From Dysgonomonas sp. Marseille-P4361 (GTDB lineage: Bacteria > Bacteroidota > Bacteroidia > Bacteroidales > Dysgonomonadaceae): a stretch of 64,000 bases of DNA. Within the stretch, counting starts at the first letter, position 1. Each line of letters opens with the position of its first letter. Under the pieces are notes generated by a model. That model saw nothing but the letters and a program-made list of their open reading frames with translations, was not told the origin of the DNA and searched no databases. The translations under genes were made by a program, and so were the position numbers. Shown piece after piece: positions 54,468-63,848 of the stretch. The stretch covers positions 50,830 through 114,829 of the forward strand of contig NZ_OPYL01000009.1 in assembly GCF_900343125.1 (NCBI RefSeq), read 5' to 3'.

Positions 54468-56069
54468 ATGAAAAAGATTCTAACACATATCTGCTTCTTA
54501 TTTTTAACCGTCTTTTCTTATGTAAACATCTATGCCCAAGATCAAATGGATAAAGATGGCTTAAATAGGATCATAACAAATAATGATCTTGATAGTTTAA
54601 AGCAATTTTTACAGAATGGAGAAAATTTATTACATATTGAGCATTTTAAACAAATGGTAAGACAAGCTTTGTCTACAGCAACACAATATAATAAAACTGA
54701 CGCTCTGGAAATTATACTCCTCTATCAGACTAGTCCATTAAATCCGACATTGTATTTATGGCATGCTGTTTATGCAGGAAGTCCAAATGCTGCAGACTTT
54801 TGGCTTCGTCGTGGAGCTGAAGTCGAGTCATATTATAATTCAGTATCTGGTCATTATTTTATGATAAGAGAAACTCCACTGATGAGATCTGCTATACAGG
54901 GGAATCTTGAATTAGCAAAAATTCTTGTTGCTCACGGAGCGGATATCAATAAAAGAGGAGAACAGGAACTGACTCCTTTAATTTTTGCCTCTCAAAGTGG
55001 CAATCTAGAGCTTGTGATATTCTTAATAGAACAAAAAGCTGATATGCATGCTGTAGATTATCAGAAAAAGAATGTTTTAATGCATGCTGCTTATTGCGGG
55101 AATAATGACATTATTGATTTTTACATATCACAAGGTTTTAGTATAAATTCTAAAGATAAATATAATAGAACTCCATTGATAATAACTTCATTATATTCTT
55201 TTGACGAAATGTCAGGGAGTGATATTTTTGAAGATCTGGAAGAAAGAGTGTATCAAACGACAAAACTACTCGTAGAAAGAGGAGCTGATATAAATGTGAA
55301 GGATTTTGAAGGAATGACGGCTTTGATGTTCGCTGTTAGCGGAGGATACCTAAAGGTTGTTGAATATTTGTTATCACAAGGAGCTAACTTAGGTGATATC
55401 AACAATTTTGGCGATTCAGTAGCTGTATTTTACAACCCATGGAGTTTTGCCTATTATGGTGAGGACAGAGATGAACATCTTAAGAAGTTTGAGTCATTAT
55501 TGAAATTGGTAAATATAGATTATGAGCAAATACCTTCCCCAAAAATAAAATCTCAAATGGATAAAGATATAGAACTATTAGATGCTATTATAAAAAATGA
55601 TGTAGATAAAGTAAAGAAAGCTATAAATACAGGAGCAAGTCTTTATCCTGATTGGGAACAAGATTATATGGGAAGTATGATGTTTAGAGCTTTAAATTCA
55701 GGAGCTTCTATCCCTATTTTAAAACTATTAATAGAAAGTGGTGCTTTTGTCAATGAAGGAAATATATACGGAACAACCGCTCTGATGAGAGCTGTAATGG
55801 GAAGTGATTATGACGCTGTGGCCTTTCTTATTGACAAGGGAGCTTGTATAAACCTTAAAAATCAATATGGAAATACAGCCCTTATTTTTGCGGCTAAGAA
55901 TGGAGACGCGGAAATGATAAATCTATTGTTAAAACATGGAGCAGATATTAATGCTATAGGGAATGGGACTACTGCAATTGATATTGCACGAGAGAATAAT
56001 AAAATAGAGGTTGTTAAACTCCTTGAGTCAAAGGGGGCAAAAACTCTAGAAGAATTAAAGGTTAATTAA
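54468..56069 (+). CDS. exported ankyrin-repeat protein (533 aa)
   Basis: Signal peptide (MKKILTHICFLFLTVFSYVNIYAQ) and about ten ankyrin repeats in two blocks. Block one is about residues 135-300 (TPLMRSAIQGNLELAKILVAHGADI, TPLIFASQSGNLELVIFLIEQKADM, TALMFAVSGGYLKVVEYLLSQGA). Block two is about 360-525 (TALMRAVMGSDYDAVAFLIDKGA, TALIFAAKNGDAEMINLLLKHGADI). A linker near residues 330-360 separates them. It is predicted periplasmic. The stop is two bases before the SH3 gene, giving a three-gene operon. Confidence 0.85.
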   Translation: MKKILTHICFLFLTVFSYVNIYAQDQMDKDGLNRIITNNDLDSLKQFLQNGENLLHIEHFKQMVRQALSTATQYNKTDALEIILLYQTSPLNPTLYLWHAVYAGSPNAADFWLRRGAEVESYYNSVSGHYFMIRETPLMRSAIQGNLELAKILVAHGADINKRGEQELTPLIFASQSGNLELVIFLIEQKADMHAVDYQKKNVLMHAAYCGNNDIIDFYISQGFSINSKDKYNRTPLIITSLYSFDEMSGSDIFEDLEERVYQTTKLLVERGADINVKDFEGMTALMFAVSGGYLKVVEYLLSQGANLGDINNFGDSVAVFYNPWSFAYYGEDRDEHLKKFESLLKLVNIDYEQIPSPKIKSQMDKDIELLDAIIKNDVDKVKKAINTGASLYPDWEQDYMGSMMFRALNSGASIPILKLLIESGAFVNEGNIYGTTALMRAVMGSDYDAVAFLIDKGACINLKNQYGNTALIFAAKNGDAEMINLLLKHGADINAIGNGTTAIDIARENNKIEVVKLLESKGAKTLEELKVN

Positions 56070-56070
56070 A

Positions 56071-56886
56071 ATGACAAGAAGAATATTTTGGTTGGGCATT
56101 ATTATATTTTTCTCCATGAATCTTTATTCTCAAAATATAAGTAAAGACTTGGAGAAAATTAGAAAGGAGGTTGTTGATATAAATCAACAAACATTAAATA
56201 AATCAACTTTCCTACTTTGTAAGCAAGAGATTGAAAATATTTCTATTGTCGATTATGAAAAGGTTTCCGAAAGTGTCACTTATGTCTATGCTGACACCAA
56301 TTCAGTTGTACGAAAGTCCATACATATGAATAACTATCCGGAATATTCAGGTTTTACAGTACATTATTACAATAGTTTAGGTAATGTTATTTATACAATA
56401 ATAAAAGAATCTTCTGCACTAAACCCAGCTGTCATTGGTATAAGAGCAATAGCTAATAATAAACCTCTTTATACAGATATTCAATTTAACGATGATAATA
56501 ATCATTTAATCAAAGAAAAAGAATTTTGGTTTGGGAAAGATTTGGATACGGAAAATATAACTTTCAACATTAAGTCTACCGAGGATTTGAATAAATATTT
56601 GACTCAAACTTATAATTTTAATAGCCTTGAATCTGAAGAGAAAATGAAAGTCAGGTTTATCCACCCTACCAAGGGAGAACGAACCATTATAAACGCACGT
56701 AAAGTTAACATTAGAGAAAAGCCTTCTTTCAATTCCAAAATTATCAACCAGGGTGGTCTTGGTTCTGATAATTTTATAGTCGAAGTTTTGAAACAGGTTG
56801 AATCGCAGGGAGAAATATGGTATTTGATAAATATCGGTAGTATATCCGGTTATATTTATGGGAGACTTATTGAGCCTATAGAATAG
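56071..56886 (+). CDS. exported protein with C-terminal bacterial SH3 domain
   Basis: A 271-residue protein with signal peptide (residues 1-20, SMNLYSQ). The first 200 residues are of unknown fold. The last 65 form an SH3b-like domain (RTIINARKVNIREKPSFNSKIINQGG, GEIWYLINIGSISGYIYGRLIE). Such domains often bind peptidoglycan or peptides. Together with the two upstream ankyrin genes it suggests a periplasmic assembly. No catalytic motif recognised. Confidence 0.75.
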   Translation: MTRRIFWLGIIIFFSMNLYSQNISKDLEKIRKEVVDINQQTLNKSTFLLCKQEIENISIVDYEKVSESVTYVYADTNSVVRKSIHMNNYPEYSGFTVHYYNSLGNVIYTIIKESSALNPAVIGIRAIANNKPLYTDIQFNDDNNHLIKEKEFWFGKDLDTENITFNIKSTEDLNKYLTQTYNFNSLESEEKMKVRFIHPTKGERTIINARKVNIREKPSFNSKIINQGGLGSDNFIVEVLKQVESQGEIWYLINIGSISGYIYGRLIEPIE

Positions 56887-57025
56887 TTTCTATGTATGAT
56901 TTTTTGATTATATACAAATTGAGAGTTTTATAATAAATTGAAATAATATATTTATATATAAATACAAAATGATTATATTTAAAGGTTAATCAGTTGTATA
57001 AGTGAACCTTAAAATCAGATTTATT

Positions 57026-57340
57026 ATGAAAAGAGAAGCTTTTAAAATGTATTTAAAGCCAGGCTTTGAGGCCGAATATGAAAAAAGACATGGTGCGATT
57101 TGGCCTGAACTAAAACAATTACTTAAAGAAACAGGAGTTTCAGATTATTCTATATTTTGGGATAAAGAAACAAACATACTTTATGGTTATCAAAAAGTAG
57201 AAGGAGGCTCCTCTTCTCAAGACTTAGGAGATAATCCTATCGTTCAGAAATGGTGGGCATATATGGCCGATATAATGGAGACAAATTCATATAACTCTCC
57301 CATTTCTATTCCGCTCATAGAAATTTTTCATATGGATTAA
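57026..57340 (+). CDS. rhaM: L-rhamnose mutarotase
   Basis: A 104-residue RhaM/YiiL-type protein that interconverts anomers of L-rhamnose. Family segments: MKREAFKMYLKPGFEAEYEKRH, IWPELKQLLKETGVSDYSIF, and WWAYMADIMETN. I chose ATG 57026 (MKREAF), the family start. No other rhamnose genes are nearby, so it stands alone; some homologues may act on other sugars. Confidence 0.85.
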   Translation: MKREAFKMYLKPGFEAEYEKRHGAIWPELKQLLKETGVSDYSIFWDKETNILYGYQKVEGGSSSQDLGDNPIVQKWWAYMADIMETNSYNSPISIPLIEIFHMD

Positions 57341-57374
57341 TACCCTCATTTTGTATATATTTTAATAAAATAAA

Positions 57375-57408
57375 TATTCCCCGTGCATATAAAAGATGTA
57401 CGGGGATA
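57375..57408. terminator. bidirectional terminator between rhaM and the collagen-like gene
   Basis: TATTCCCCGTGCAT and ATGTACGGGGATA pair with one G-T pair, loop 7; A/T-rich flanks on both sides. Confidence 0.65.
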
Positions 57409-57423
57409 GTAACAAAAGGGAAG

Positions 57424-57894
57424 TTACCACATAAGTACAATATGAAAAGTTTCGTCTCCCGGACGTTTTTGTGTTTCAAAATCAGAGAAAGTTGCATAAA
57501 AAGCAACACTTCCCGGAGCAAAATCGAAATCATATGTTTGGGTCCAATAATGATTTCCATCTGTACCTCCTTCAGCAGTATGCATCACATAAGGCAACCC
57601 ATTTTTCACATTTTCTCCCATTGAGATATACCCTACCACTGTACCCTCTTCAAATATTTCTTCTGTAAGCTGATGTAAATCAAGCACAACCATGTAATAA
57701 GATTTTAACTCTCCTGGTTCTCCGACTAACTCCCATTGGTCTGATTTTATAGTAAAGCTTGTAGTGTACCATTTATTCCCATATCCAGGTTCCCCTGGTT
57801 TACCCTCTGGTCCTTGAGGCCCCATTGGTCCCATTTCACCTTCACATGCAAATAAAGTAAACATCATACTCAGTAGTAATATTAGCTTTTTCAT
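57424..57894 (-). CDS. lipoprotein with short collagen-like segment
   Basis: A 156-residue lipoprotein: signal peptide with lipobox LFAC (Cys at about residue 17), a short Gly-X-Y stretch (about residues 21-37, GPMGPQGPEGKPGEPG), then a beta-rich domain (WYTTSFTIKSDQWELV, GTVVGYISMGE, HYWTQTYDFDFAPGSVAFYATF). Bacteroidetes surface lipoproteins with this layout are common, with unknown roles. It is likely displayed on the envelope. Confidence 0.75.
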   Translation of the reverse strand: MKKLILLLSMMFTLFACEGEMGPMGPQGPEGKPGEPGYGNKWYTTSFTIKSDQWELVGEPGELKSYYMVVLDLHQLTEEIFEEGTVVGYISMGENVKNGLPYVMHTAEGGTDGNHYWTQTYDFDFAPGSVAFYATFSDFETQKRPGDETFHIVLMW

Positions 57895-57933
57895 AATCTT
57901 ATATTTTAATGATTAATATTATGTAGTTTTGAT

Positions 57934-59229
57934 TTAACGTCTTCTATCTGTACTTCTAACTTCTGAGGAACTATTTGATGAAGAGACTGCTTGTCTACGC
58001 TCTTGTTCTTGCTGTTCTTTTTGTTTTCTCTCATTCTCTTCGCGTTGACGTCTAGCTTCTGTTTCTCTGCGTTCTTGCTCTGCTCTTTGTTCTCTATCTC
58101 GTCTATTCTGTTCTTCTTGTCTTTCCCTCGCTTCAGCTTCTCTTGCTTGTTGCTGTTCTAGTTCTCTTCGGTTTTCCTCTTCACACTGACGTCTTGCTTC
58201 TGCTTCCATACTCTCTTGTTCTTCTCGTTGCTCTCTATCTCGTCTATTCTGCTCCTCTTGTCTTTTCCTCGCCTCAGCTTCTCTTGTTTGTTGCTGTTCT
58301 AATTCTCTGCGGCTTTCTTCTTCACGCTGACGTCTAGCTTCTGTCTCTCTGCGTTCTTGTTCTTCTTGTCTTTCCCTCGCCAATTGTTGTTCTCTTTCTT
58401 TTTTATTTTCTTCTTCACGTTGGTCCCTAGATTCTGTTTCTCTAAGACTTTGATCTATCTTATTAGTGTTATTTTCTTTTATCAGTTCTTGTTCTGACTT
58501 AGGTAATGGTCTATTTGATGTACGAATATCAGCACTATTACTTTCATTAGGCTTATTGAGGTGAATTGATTCTTCTTTTTCAGAATTCGGAATAGGTCTA
58601 TCAGAAGGCCTTATTTGCCCTTTTTCTGATTCGGGGATAGGGCGCTCAGATGGACGTATCTCAGCATTCACTTCTGGCTTAGTTTCCGGTCTTTCGGGTT
58701 TGGGATGCCAAGGTTTTATTGGAAATGTTGGTTTACTGTATCCATTATTGTTGTATATATAGTAGTAATCGTCATAATAATAGTCATCATAGTAATAAAA
58801 AATTTTGTAGTAATTATCATTATAATAATAACTGCTCAGGTTTGAGTAATCATAATAATATGGCTCTATATAATTGTCAGAAAAGTTCATATCCGAACTA
58901 TTAGTAAGATTCAAACCGATACTATTCTGATTTGTGTTTTGAAGTAATACCTCTGGAATATATTCTTTCTTAAGTATTATTTTAGAGGAGTCTTTAGATC
59001 CAATAACAAAGTGTTTTTTTGCTGTATTTGTTTCTGTTTTGTTTTCTTTGCACACATAATCAGATACATATGCAATAGTGTCATGATTGGCATTTTTTAC
59101 CTCATTGATCTGAGCTACTTCTTCTTTTGAGAAAAGGTTGCTGTCTTTAGCTTGTTGTTTACTCTTCTGTTGACATCCTACAGTCAATAAAAGGAACATA
59201 ATGATACTTATTTTGATTAACTTTCTCAT
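57934..59229 (-). CDS. repeat-rich Arg/Glu coiled-coil lipoprotein
   Basis: A 431-residue lipoprotein. Lipobox TVGC (Cys at about residue 19), a Tyr/Asp-rich low-complexity block (about residues 128-158), a Pro-rich linker with repeated IRPSERPIPESEK-type units, then from about residue 265 a highly charged Arg/Glu/Gln coiled coil. The coil contains two near-identical 47-residue units plus a partial third. No enzymatic domain. The composition suggests an envelope-spanning rod or filament linker. It may be poorly expressed or artefact-prone as a family, because such repeats diverge quickly. Confidence 0.72.
   Translation of the reverse strand: MRKLIKISIIMFLLLTVGCQQKSKQQAKDSNLFSKEEVAQINEVKNANHDTIAYVSDYVCKENKTETNTAKKHFVIGSKDSSKIILKKEYIPEVLLQNTNQNSIGLNLTNSSDMNFSDNYIEPYYYDYSNLSSYYYNDNYYKIFYYYDDYYYDDYYYIYNNNGYSKPTFPIKPWHPKPERPETKPEVNAEIRPSERPIPESEKGQIRPSDRPIPNSEKEESIHLNKPNESNSADIRTSNRPLPKSEQELIKENNTNKIDQSLRETESRDQREEENKKEREQQLARERQEEQERRETEARRQREEESRRELEQQQTREAEARKRQEEQNRRDREQREEQESMEAEARRQCEEENRRELEQQQAREAEARERQEEQNRRDREQRAEQERRETEARRQREENERKQKEQQEQERRQAVSSSNSSSEVRSTDRRR
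58084..58365 (-). repeat. two 141-bp coding repeats
   Basis: Two tandem units (58225-58365 and 58084-58224), each encoding 47 residues starting EEQE and ending RRDREQR, with a partial third unit continuing to about 57990. They encode the coiled-coil region of the lipoprotein. Confidence 0.85.
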
Positions 59230-59408
59230 AATTACATAGCATTATTAGGTGAATACTACTAAAAAAGAGAAGTAGTCGCGCGCTTACTATCATCTTGTTA
59301 TTAGCTATGACCTCCTTAACTTAAAAAGGTTTAACCATTTTTCAAGAGCATAATCTTTTTGTATTTATTTAACCTTTATATCTTTAGATTCAGGCATACT
59401 TATAATAA

Positions 59409-59438
59409 AAAAAAGAGATGGAATCCCATCTCTTTTTT
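59409..59438 (-). terminator. intrinsic terminator after the RRM gene
   Basis: AAAAAAGAGATGG and CCATCTCTTTTTT, loop AATC; T-rich on the minus strand after the stem. Confidence 0.85.
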
Positions 59439-59459
59439 ATTTTCTTATATCGTAATCAA

Positions 59460-59756
59460 TTAATATCTGCTACGACTACCGTATCCACCTCTGTTGTTGT
59501 CGTAAGAGCGTGGTTCACGAGGCTTAGCTTCTGATACAGCTATTTGTCTTCCATCAAGTTCTGATTCATTCAATTCTGCAATCGCTTTATTCGCTGCCGT
59601 GTCATCATCCATTTCAACAAACCCATAGCCTTTAGATCTACCTGTTTGGCGATCAGTGATAACTCTAGCTGATGAAACAGCACCATACTCTTGGAATAAA
59701 TCAGACAGATCTGAGTCTGTCACATTGAAGCTTAAACTTGCAATAAAAATGTTCAT
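59460..59756 (-). CDS. RRM-domain RNA-binding protein
   Basis: A 98-residue single RRM protein: RNP2 MNIFIASL, RNP1 KGYGFVEM (about residues 43-50), and an Arg/Gly/Tyr-rich tail (SYDNNRGGYGSRSRY). Bacteroidetes use such Rbp proteins as general RNA chaperones, partly in cold response. Neighbouring cold-shock and helicase genes support that. It has its own terminator, and the 159-base upstream region may hold a regulated leader. Confidence 0.92.
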   Translation of the reverse strand: MNIFIASLSFNVTDSDLSDLFQEYGAVSSARVITDRQTGRSKGYGFVEMDDDTAANKAIAELNESELDGRQIAVSEAKPREPRSYDNNRGGYGSRSRY

Positions 59757-59786
59757 TTTTTATAAAATAAATAGTTAATAAATCAA

Positions 59787-59882
59787 ATGAGCCACAATAT
59801 CACAAAACAAACTCAACTTAATTTATTAATTGAAGAAAAGGATGGATATGCTATAAAACCCAAATGCTGGGAGCAAATGTAA
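59787..59882 (+). CDS. doubtful 31-aa ORF opposite the RRM leader
   Basis: ATG at 59787 and TAA at 59880-59882 give MSHNITKQTQLNLLIEEKDG... It is on the strand opposite the RRM gene leader. Composition is protein-like but there is no other support; it may be chance. Confidence 0.15.
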   Translation: MSHNITKQTQLNLLIEEKDGYAIKPKCWEQM

Positions 59883-59915
59883 TTATAATTAGCTCAATAT
59901 CACTATAAAAATCAA

Positions 59916-60356
59916 TTATTTTACAATTTTCACATCTACAGCATTCATTCCTTTGGGACCTCGTTCCAATTTATAAGAAACAATATTATTTTCTTTGATT
60001 TCTCCTTCTACATTGCTTTTATGGAAGAAATACTTATTTACGCTTTCTCTATCCTTTATGAAACCGAAACCTTTATTTTCATCAAAGAACTCAACTCGAC
60101 CAGTCAATTCTTTAATTTCATCAGTTTCTGTTTTCTTTGGAATAGATATTTCTATATCTTCAAGCTCTATACTTTCTTTTTTTGCTTCGGGCGGAGTGTC
60201 TGTAATAACTCCGTATGCATCTACATAAGCGATCATATCCTCGAACGAATCTGTAGGATTATTTTTGCGATCTTCTTTTCTTTGTTGCTTTTCTTTTCTT
60301 TTTTCTTGTTTTCTTTTTTCTACTTCTCTTTTGTTGAATGAGTTTGATTTTGCCAT
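59916..60356 (-). CDS. cold-shock-domain protein with basic N-terminal extension
   Basis: A 146-residue protein. The N-terminal third is very Lys/Arg/Glu-rich (KREVEKRKQEKRKEKQQRKE); the C-terminal cold-shock domain (about residues 85-146) has the RNA-binding motifs GFGFIKD and KYFFHKSNV. Such proteins melt RNA secondary structure, mainly in the cold. It sits between the RRM gene and a DEAD-box helicase gene. Confidence 0.9.
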   Translation of the reverse strand: MAKSNSFNKREVEKRKQEKRKEKQQRKEDRKNNPTDSFEDMIAYVDAYGVITDTPPEAKKESIELEDIEISIPKKTETDEIKELTGRVEFFDENKGFGFIKDRESVNKYFFHKSNVEGEIKENNIVSYKLERGPKGMNAVDVKIVK

Positions 60357-60386
60357 TTATCTCCTTTTATATTTTTGTTTAAAATT

Positions 60387-61505
60387 CTAATTTGATGCAG
60401 TAGGTAATATTACCCCTGTCAGTTTTTGAATATCTTTTAGCATCATTCGTTCATCTTGTGCACAGAAAGTCAAAGCTGTGCCATTATTTCCCGCTCTTCC
60501 TGTGCGACCTATTCTATGTACATATGTTTCAGGTACATCTGGTAGATCATAATTTATGACCAACTCTAGTTGATCTATATCGATTCCTCTAGCCGCAATA
60601 TCTGTCGCTATAAGAACTCGTATATCATTTGATTTGAAATTAGCTAATGCACGTTGCCTAGCATTTTGTGACTTATTACCATGAATTGCAGCGCTTTCAA
60701 TTCCCGCTTTACAAAGAATTCGTGCTATTCTATCAGCCCCATGTTTTGTCCTAGAAAATACAAGAACAGATTTTCGGCCATCTTTTTTTAATAAATTGAT
60801 AAGCAGATCTTTCTTTTCTTGTTTCTCTACAAAATAAATATATTGCTCTATTGTTTCTACTACAGATGAAACAGGAGCTACTTCCACTTTTACGGGATTA
60901 TGTAATATAGAGCGTGATAATTTATCTATTGATTGTGGCATAGTAGCCGAAAAAAACAAAGTTTGTTTATGCTTCGGAAGCTTAGGTAATAGCCTTTTAA
61001 TATCATGTATAAAGCCCATATCTAACATTCGATCAGCTTCATCTAATACAAAGTGCCGAATAGAATTCAGATTGATGATTCCTTGGCTCATTAAATCAAG
61101 TAAGCGTCCTGGCGTAGCTACTAATATGTCTATGCCTTGCTTTAACTCTCTTACTTGCGTATTTTGTTTTACTCCACCAAAAATAACACAATGACGTATA
61201 TCTGTAAATTTAGTATAATCTGTAAGGCATTCATTTATCTGAATTGCCAGCTCTCGTGTAGGAGTTAAGATTAAAGCTCTAATTTCTCTTTTTTTTGAAT
61301 TGTTTTTTCCCTGATAGAGCTGTTGTATTATTGGGAGAGAAAAAGCTGCGGTTTTTCCTGTTCCTGTTTGAGCTAATCCTAAAATATCGCGATTGTCTAA
61401 TGCAGGAGGTATTGCTTGTTGCTGTATATCTGTCGGAGTTATATATCCTTTTTCGTTTAAAGCCATCAAAACAGGCTCAATAATTTCTAATTCTTTAAAT
61501 GTCAT
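60387..61505 (-). CDS. DEAD-box ATP-dependent RNA helicase (RhlE-like)
   Basis: A 372-residue helicase core: Q motif, Walker A AQTGTGKTAAF, PTRELA, the DEAD box (LDEADRML), SAT, then domain two with ATDIAARGIDIDQ and HRIGRTGRAG. No long C-terminal tail, so it is an RhlE-type minimal helicase. It probably remodels RNA in ribosome biogenesis or cold. It lies 30 bases upstream of the cold-shock gene, likely in one operon. Confidence 0.93.
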   Translation of the reverse strand: MTFKELEIIEPVLMALNEKGYITPTDIQQQAIPPALDNRDILGLAQTGTGKTAAFSLPIIQQLYQGKNNSKKREIRALILTPTRELAIQINECLTDYTKFTDIRHCVIFGGVKQNTQVRELKQGIDILVATPGRLLDLMSQGIINLNSIRHFVLDEADRMLDMGFIHDIKRLLPKLPKHKQTLFFSATMPQSIDKLSRSILHNPVKVEVAPVSSVVETIEQYIYFVEKQEKKDLLINLLKKDGRKSVLVFSRTKHGADRIARILCKAGIESAAIHGNKSQNARQRALANFKSNDIRVLIATDIAARGIDIDQLELVINYDLPDVPETYVHRIGRTGRAGNNGTALTFCAQDERMMLKDIQKLTGVILPTASN

Positions 61506-61695
61506 GTATTAATATTGAATCACTACAACCATTGTAGCAATTGTTTATAGCTTAAATTTTAACAAATAGTGGGGGAAGAACCAATTGAGGAGAAACCAAC
61601 ACAAAATGTTTATCAACACAAAGATAGTGAAAAAATCTAAGTTTTTTGTTATTACTACTTATTATTAATCTTTAGGAATAGAGAGCATCAAAAAA

Positions 61696-61731
61696 AGTAA
61701 ACTCTAAATCACTATTGGATTTAAAGTTTAC
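61696..61731 (-). terminator. intrinsic terminator after the alpha/alpha-barrel gene
   Basis: GTAAACT-TAAATC-type stem (61697-61710 with 61718-61731), loop 7, one mismatch; the minus strand continues TTTTTTTGATG. Confidence 0.7.
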
Positions 61732-61768
61732 CTTTTTCTCTAATAAGAGTAAGTAGATATGTGTATAA

Positions 61769-63345
61769 TCAATTTGTATTGAGCATTTGGTGGTCTAACA
61801 TTCGGTTGTAACCTTCGGCTGCAGCACCATTTCCCCAATCATAGATTGTGAATTCACCCATGCCTGCGCCTGCTCCAGTAGCAATGCCTCCATGTCCATA
61901 ATTTTCCATTGTAAAACCATAATCTTTTTCATTGAAGAATGGCCATACTTTCTCCCATTGTTTTTTAGTAACAGGATTTTCAGGGCAGTACATCATTGTA
62001 AAAGCTGAATGTAATGCTGCAATTCCTCGTTCTATATACTCTTCGTTTTTCAACTCTTTACCATAGCGAACAATTGTTTCTGCAAACAAGCTAGCTCTGG
62101 AGTCATTCCATTCTCCATCTGCATTCAGTACACCAAAGCCGCCTATAGCTTTTACATATATATATGGAGGTTGCCACGAAGCTTGAGTCATTAACAACTC
62201 ATCTACAACTCGCTGGCCTACTTTTAGATATCTCTCATCTTCAGTTAATTTATAAACCTCTAATAAAGCTTCTGTAGTCCAAAACATAGAGAAATTACAC
62301 TGTTTATACATATTATTTCTTTCTATCTTTTTGCCTACATGATCTTCTGAACCCCATCTACAACAAGACCAATAAGTTTCAAAATCCTCCCATCGTCCTG
62401 TTGGTACAATATCTTTAATTATAACATCTATTGCTTTTAGTGCCGATGCTCTATATTTATCATCCTTGGTTATTTCATATAATTTCAATAGAAAAGTAAC
62501 AGACATCGAAGACTCTGGCGAATCATTAAGATATTGCATTGGTTGCAATGTATTGAGGTCAAGCCATCCCGGATAATATCCATTCGTAGTTTGCTGTTTA
62601 AGCAATGCATCAGCATAGGTTCTAGCATAATCAAGAAGTCTTTCATCTTGTTCTAACTCCTCATACCAGCGAAGCATTAATAGTGCAGTCCAACTCATAT
62701 CCAGAACATGGAAAGGAGCCAGCTGAGGATCCCATGTATAAGGATTTCTATCGGAATTCCCCCAGTAATGGGTATCCCATCCCTTTGATCGTCTATAGCT
62801 TTTCCCTTCAATTGTTACATCTTCCATCTCCGTTGCAATAAGACCATAGAAAAAACCGTCTTTTTGAGGAGCAGATAATGCTAATTCTTTTGAAAGTTTG
62901 GCTTTTTCTAAAAGTTCAGTATTATTGGTTCGTTTAGCATATCGATATAATCCACTTGCCGAACGTAGAGAGCTGAACCATGCTTGATTCCAGATAGAAA
63001 GAAACTCTCTAAAGTTGACTTCTCCTTTATAATTAGGACTTTGAGTCGTATTTACTATAAAACAAGGAGCTCCTACCCTTTTGCCATTTAAAGAAAATTC
63101 TTGCCACACATATTTACTCCATGAATTGAAAGCCCAATTATAAGTGTGTTTTATATATGGCTCTAAATTTTCATTTGCTATATTCTTTTCCTTATACTCT
63201 TTTTGCCCCCAATTTGACCAAAAGAAATAAAGAGGTTTCCTAAACGGATTTTCTAAATCGTCCTTATTTGTGTAGTTTATTAAATAAAAACCAATCTTTA
63301 TTTCTCCTTTCGGGAACACAGCTCCATTTTGTAAATATATCAGTA
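61769..63345 (-). pseudogene. 5'-truncated alpha/alpha-barrel protein gene (unknown glycan-related enzyme)
   Basis: About 516 residues remain from a possible GTG at 63319; the frame is open a little further, to the junction with the IS21 remnant near 63325-63345. The protein consists of repeated aromatic helices (KGWDTHYWGNSDRNPYTWDP, VLDMSWTALLMLRWYEELEQ, NGYYPGWLD, ESSMSVTFLLKLYEI, CNFSMFWTTEALLEVYKL) typical of six-hairpin (alpha/alpha)6 glycosidase-like folds. No signal peptide or start region survives, so the N-terminus is missing. Substrate unknown. Confidence 0.7.
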
Positions 63346-63815
63346 AGAGAGTGAAGGTGCTTTACACCTCTACTTTAGTAGAGATTTACTACCGCTATGA
63401 AAAGATAGCGGAACATGAGCGCTCTTACGCCCGTTTTAAATACACGACCAACAGGGATCATCTGGCTTCCCACCATAAAGAGTATGCAGACTGGAGTGTA
63501 GAAAAATTTATAGAAGAAGCCCGAAGCATCCACTCCGATGTGGAGATTTATATCGCTAAAGTCATTGAGTCCAAAGCTCATCCCGAGCAGGCTTATAAGT
63601 CAGCCCGGGGGATCCTGTCTTTTGCCCGAAGAGTTGGGGAGAAACGCTTGATTAACGCTTGCCGTTGGGCAGATAGCTATGGGCTTTACAGTTATCCGGC
63701 CATCGACAGCATCCTCTCTACCCGACAGGATGAGGTCCCTCTGGAGAACGAGACAGACATCAATGCTCCCATGCCTGAACATGATAACATCAGAGGTAAA
63801 GAGTATTATAACTAA
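63340..63815 (+). pseudogene. istA: IS21-family transposase IstA, C-terminal remnant
   Basis: About 154 residues (from VKVLYTSTLVEIYYRYE) match the C-terminal part of IS21 IstA transposases, including the Mu-like C-terminal domain and the tail SARGILSFARRVGEKR. The DDE catalytic domain and HTH are missing on the left. The segment is visibly GC-richer than the surrounding AT-rich DNA. The left edge does not show an IS terminal repeat, so this is a truncation, not a clean insertion. Confidence 0.88.
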
Positions 63816-63848
63816 TGATTAAAACAATAACCCTTTAAATAAACAACA

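Noticed and set aside
57990..58365. Regular 141-bp repeats considered as a CRISPR-like array
   Set aside because: They are in-frame coding repeats of the coiled-coil lipoprotein with no unique spacers.
60021..60341. Plus-strand open frame opposite the cold-shock gene
   Set aside because: Phe/Ser-rich composition is the mirror of the Lys/Glu-rich N-terminus of the real gene.
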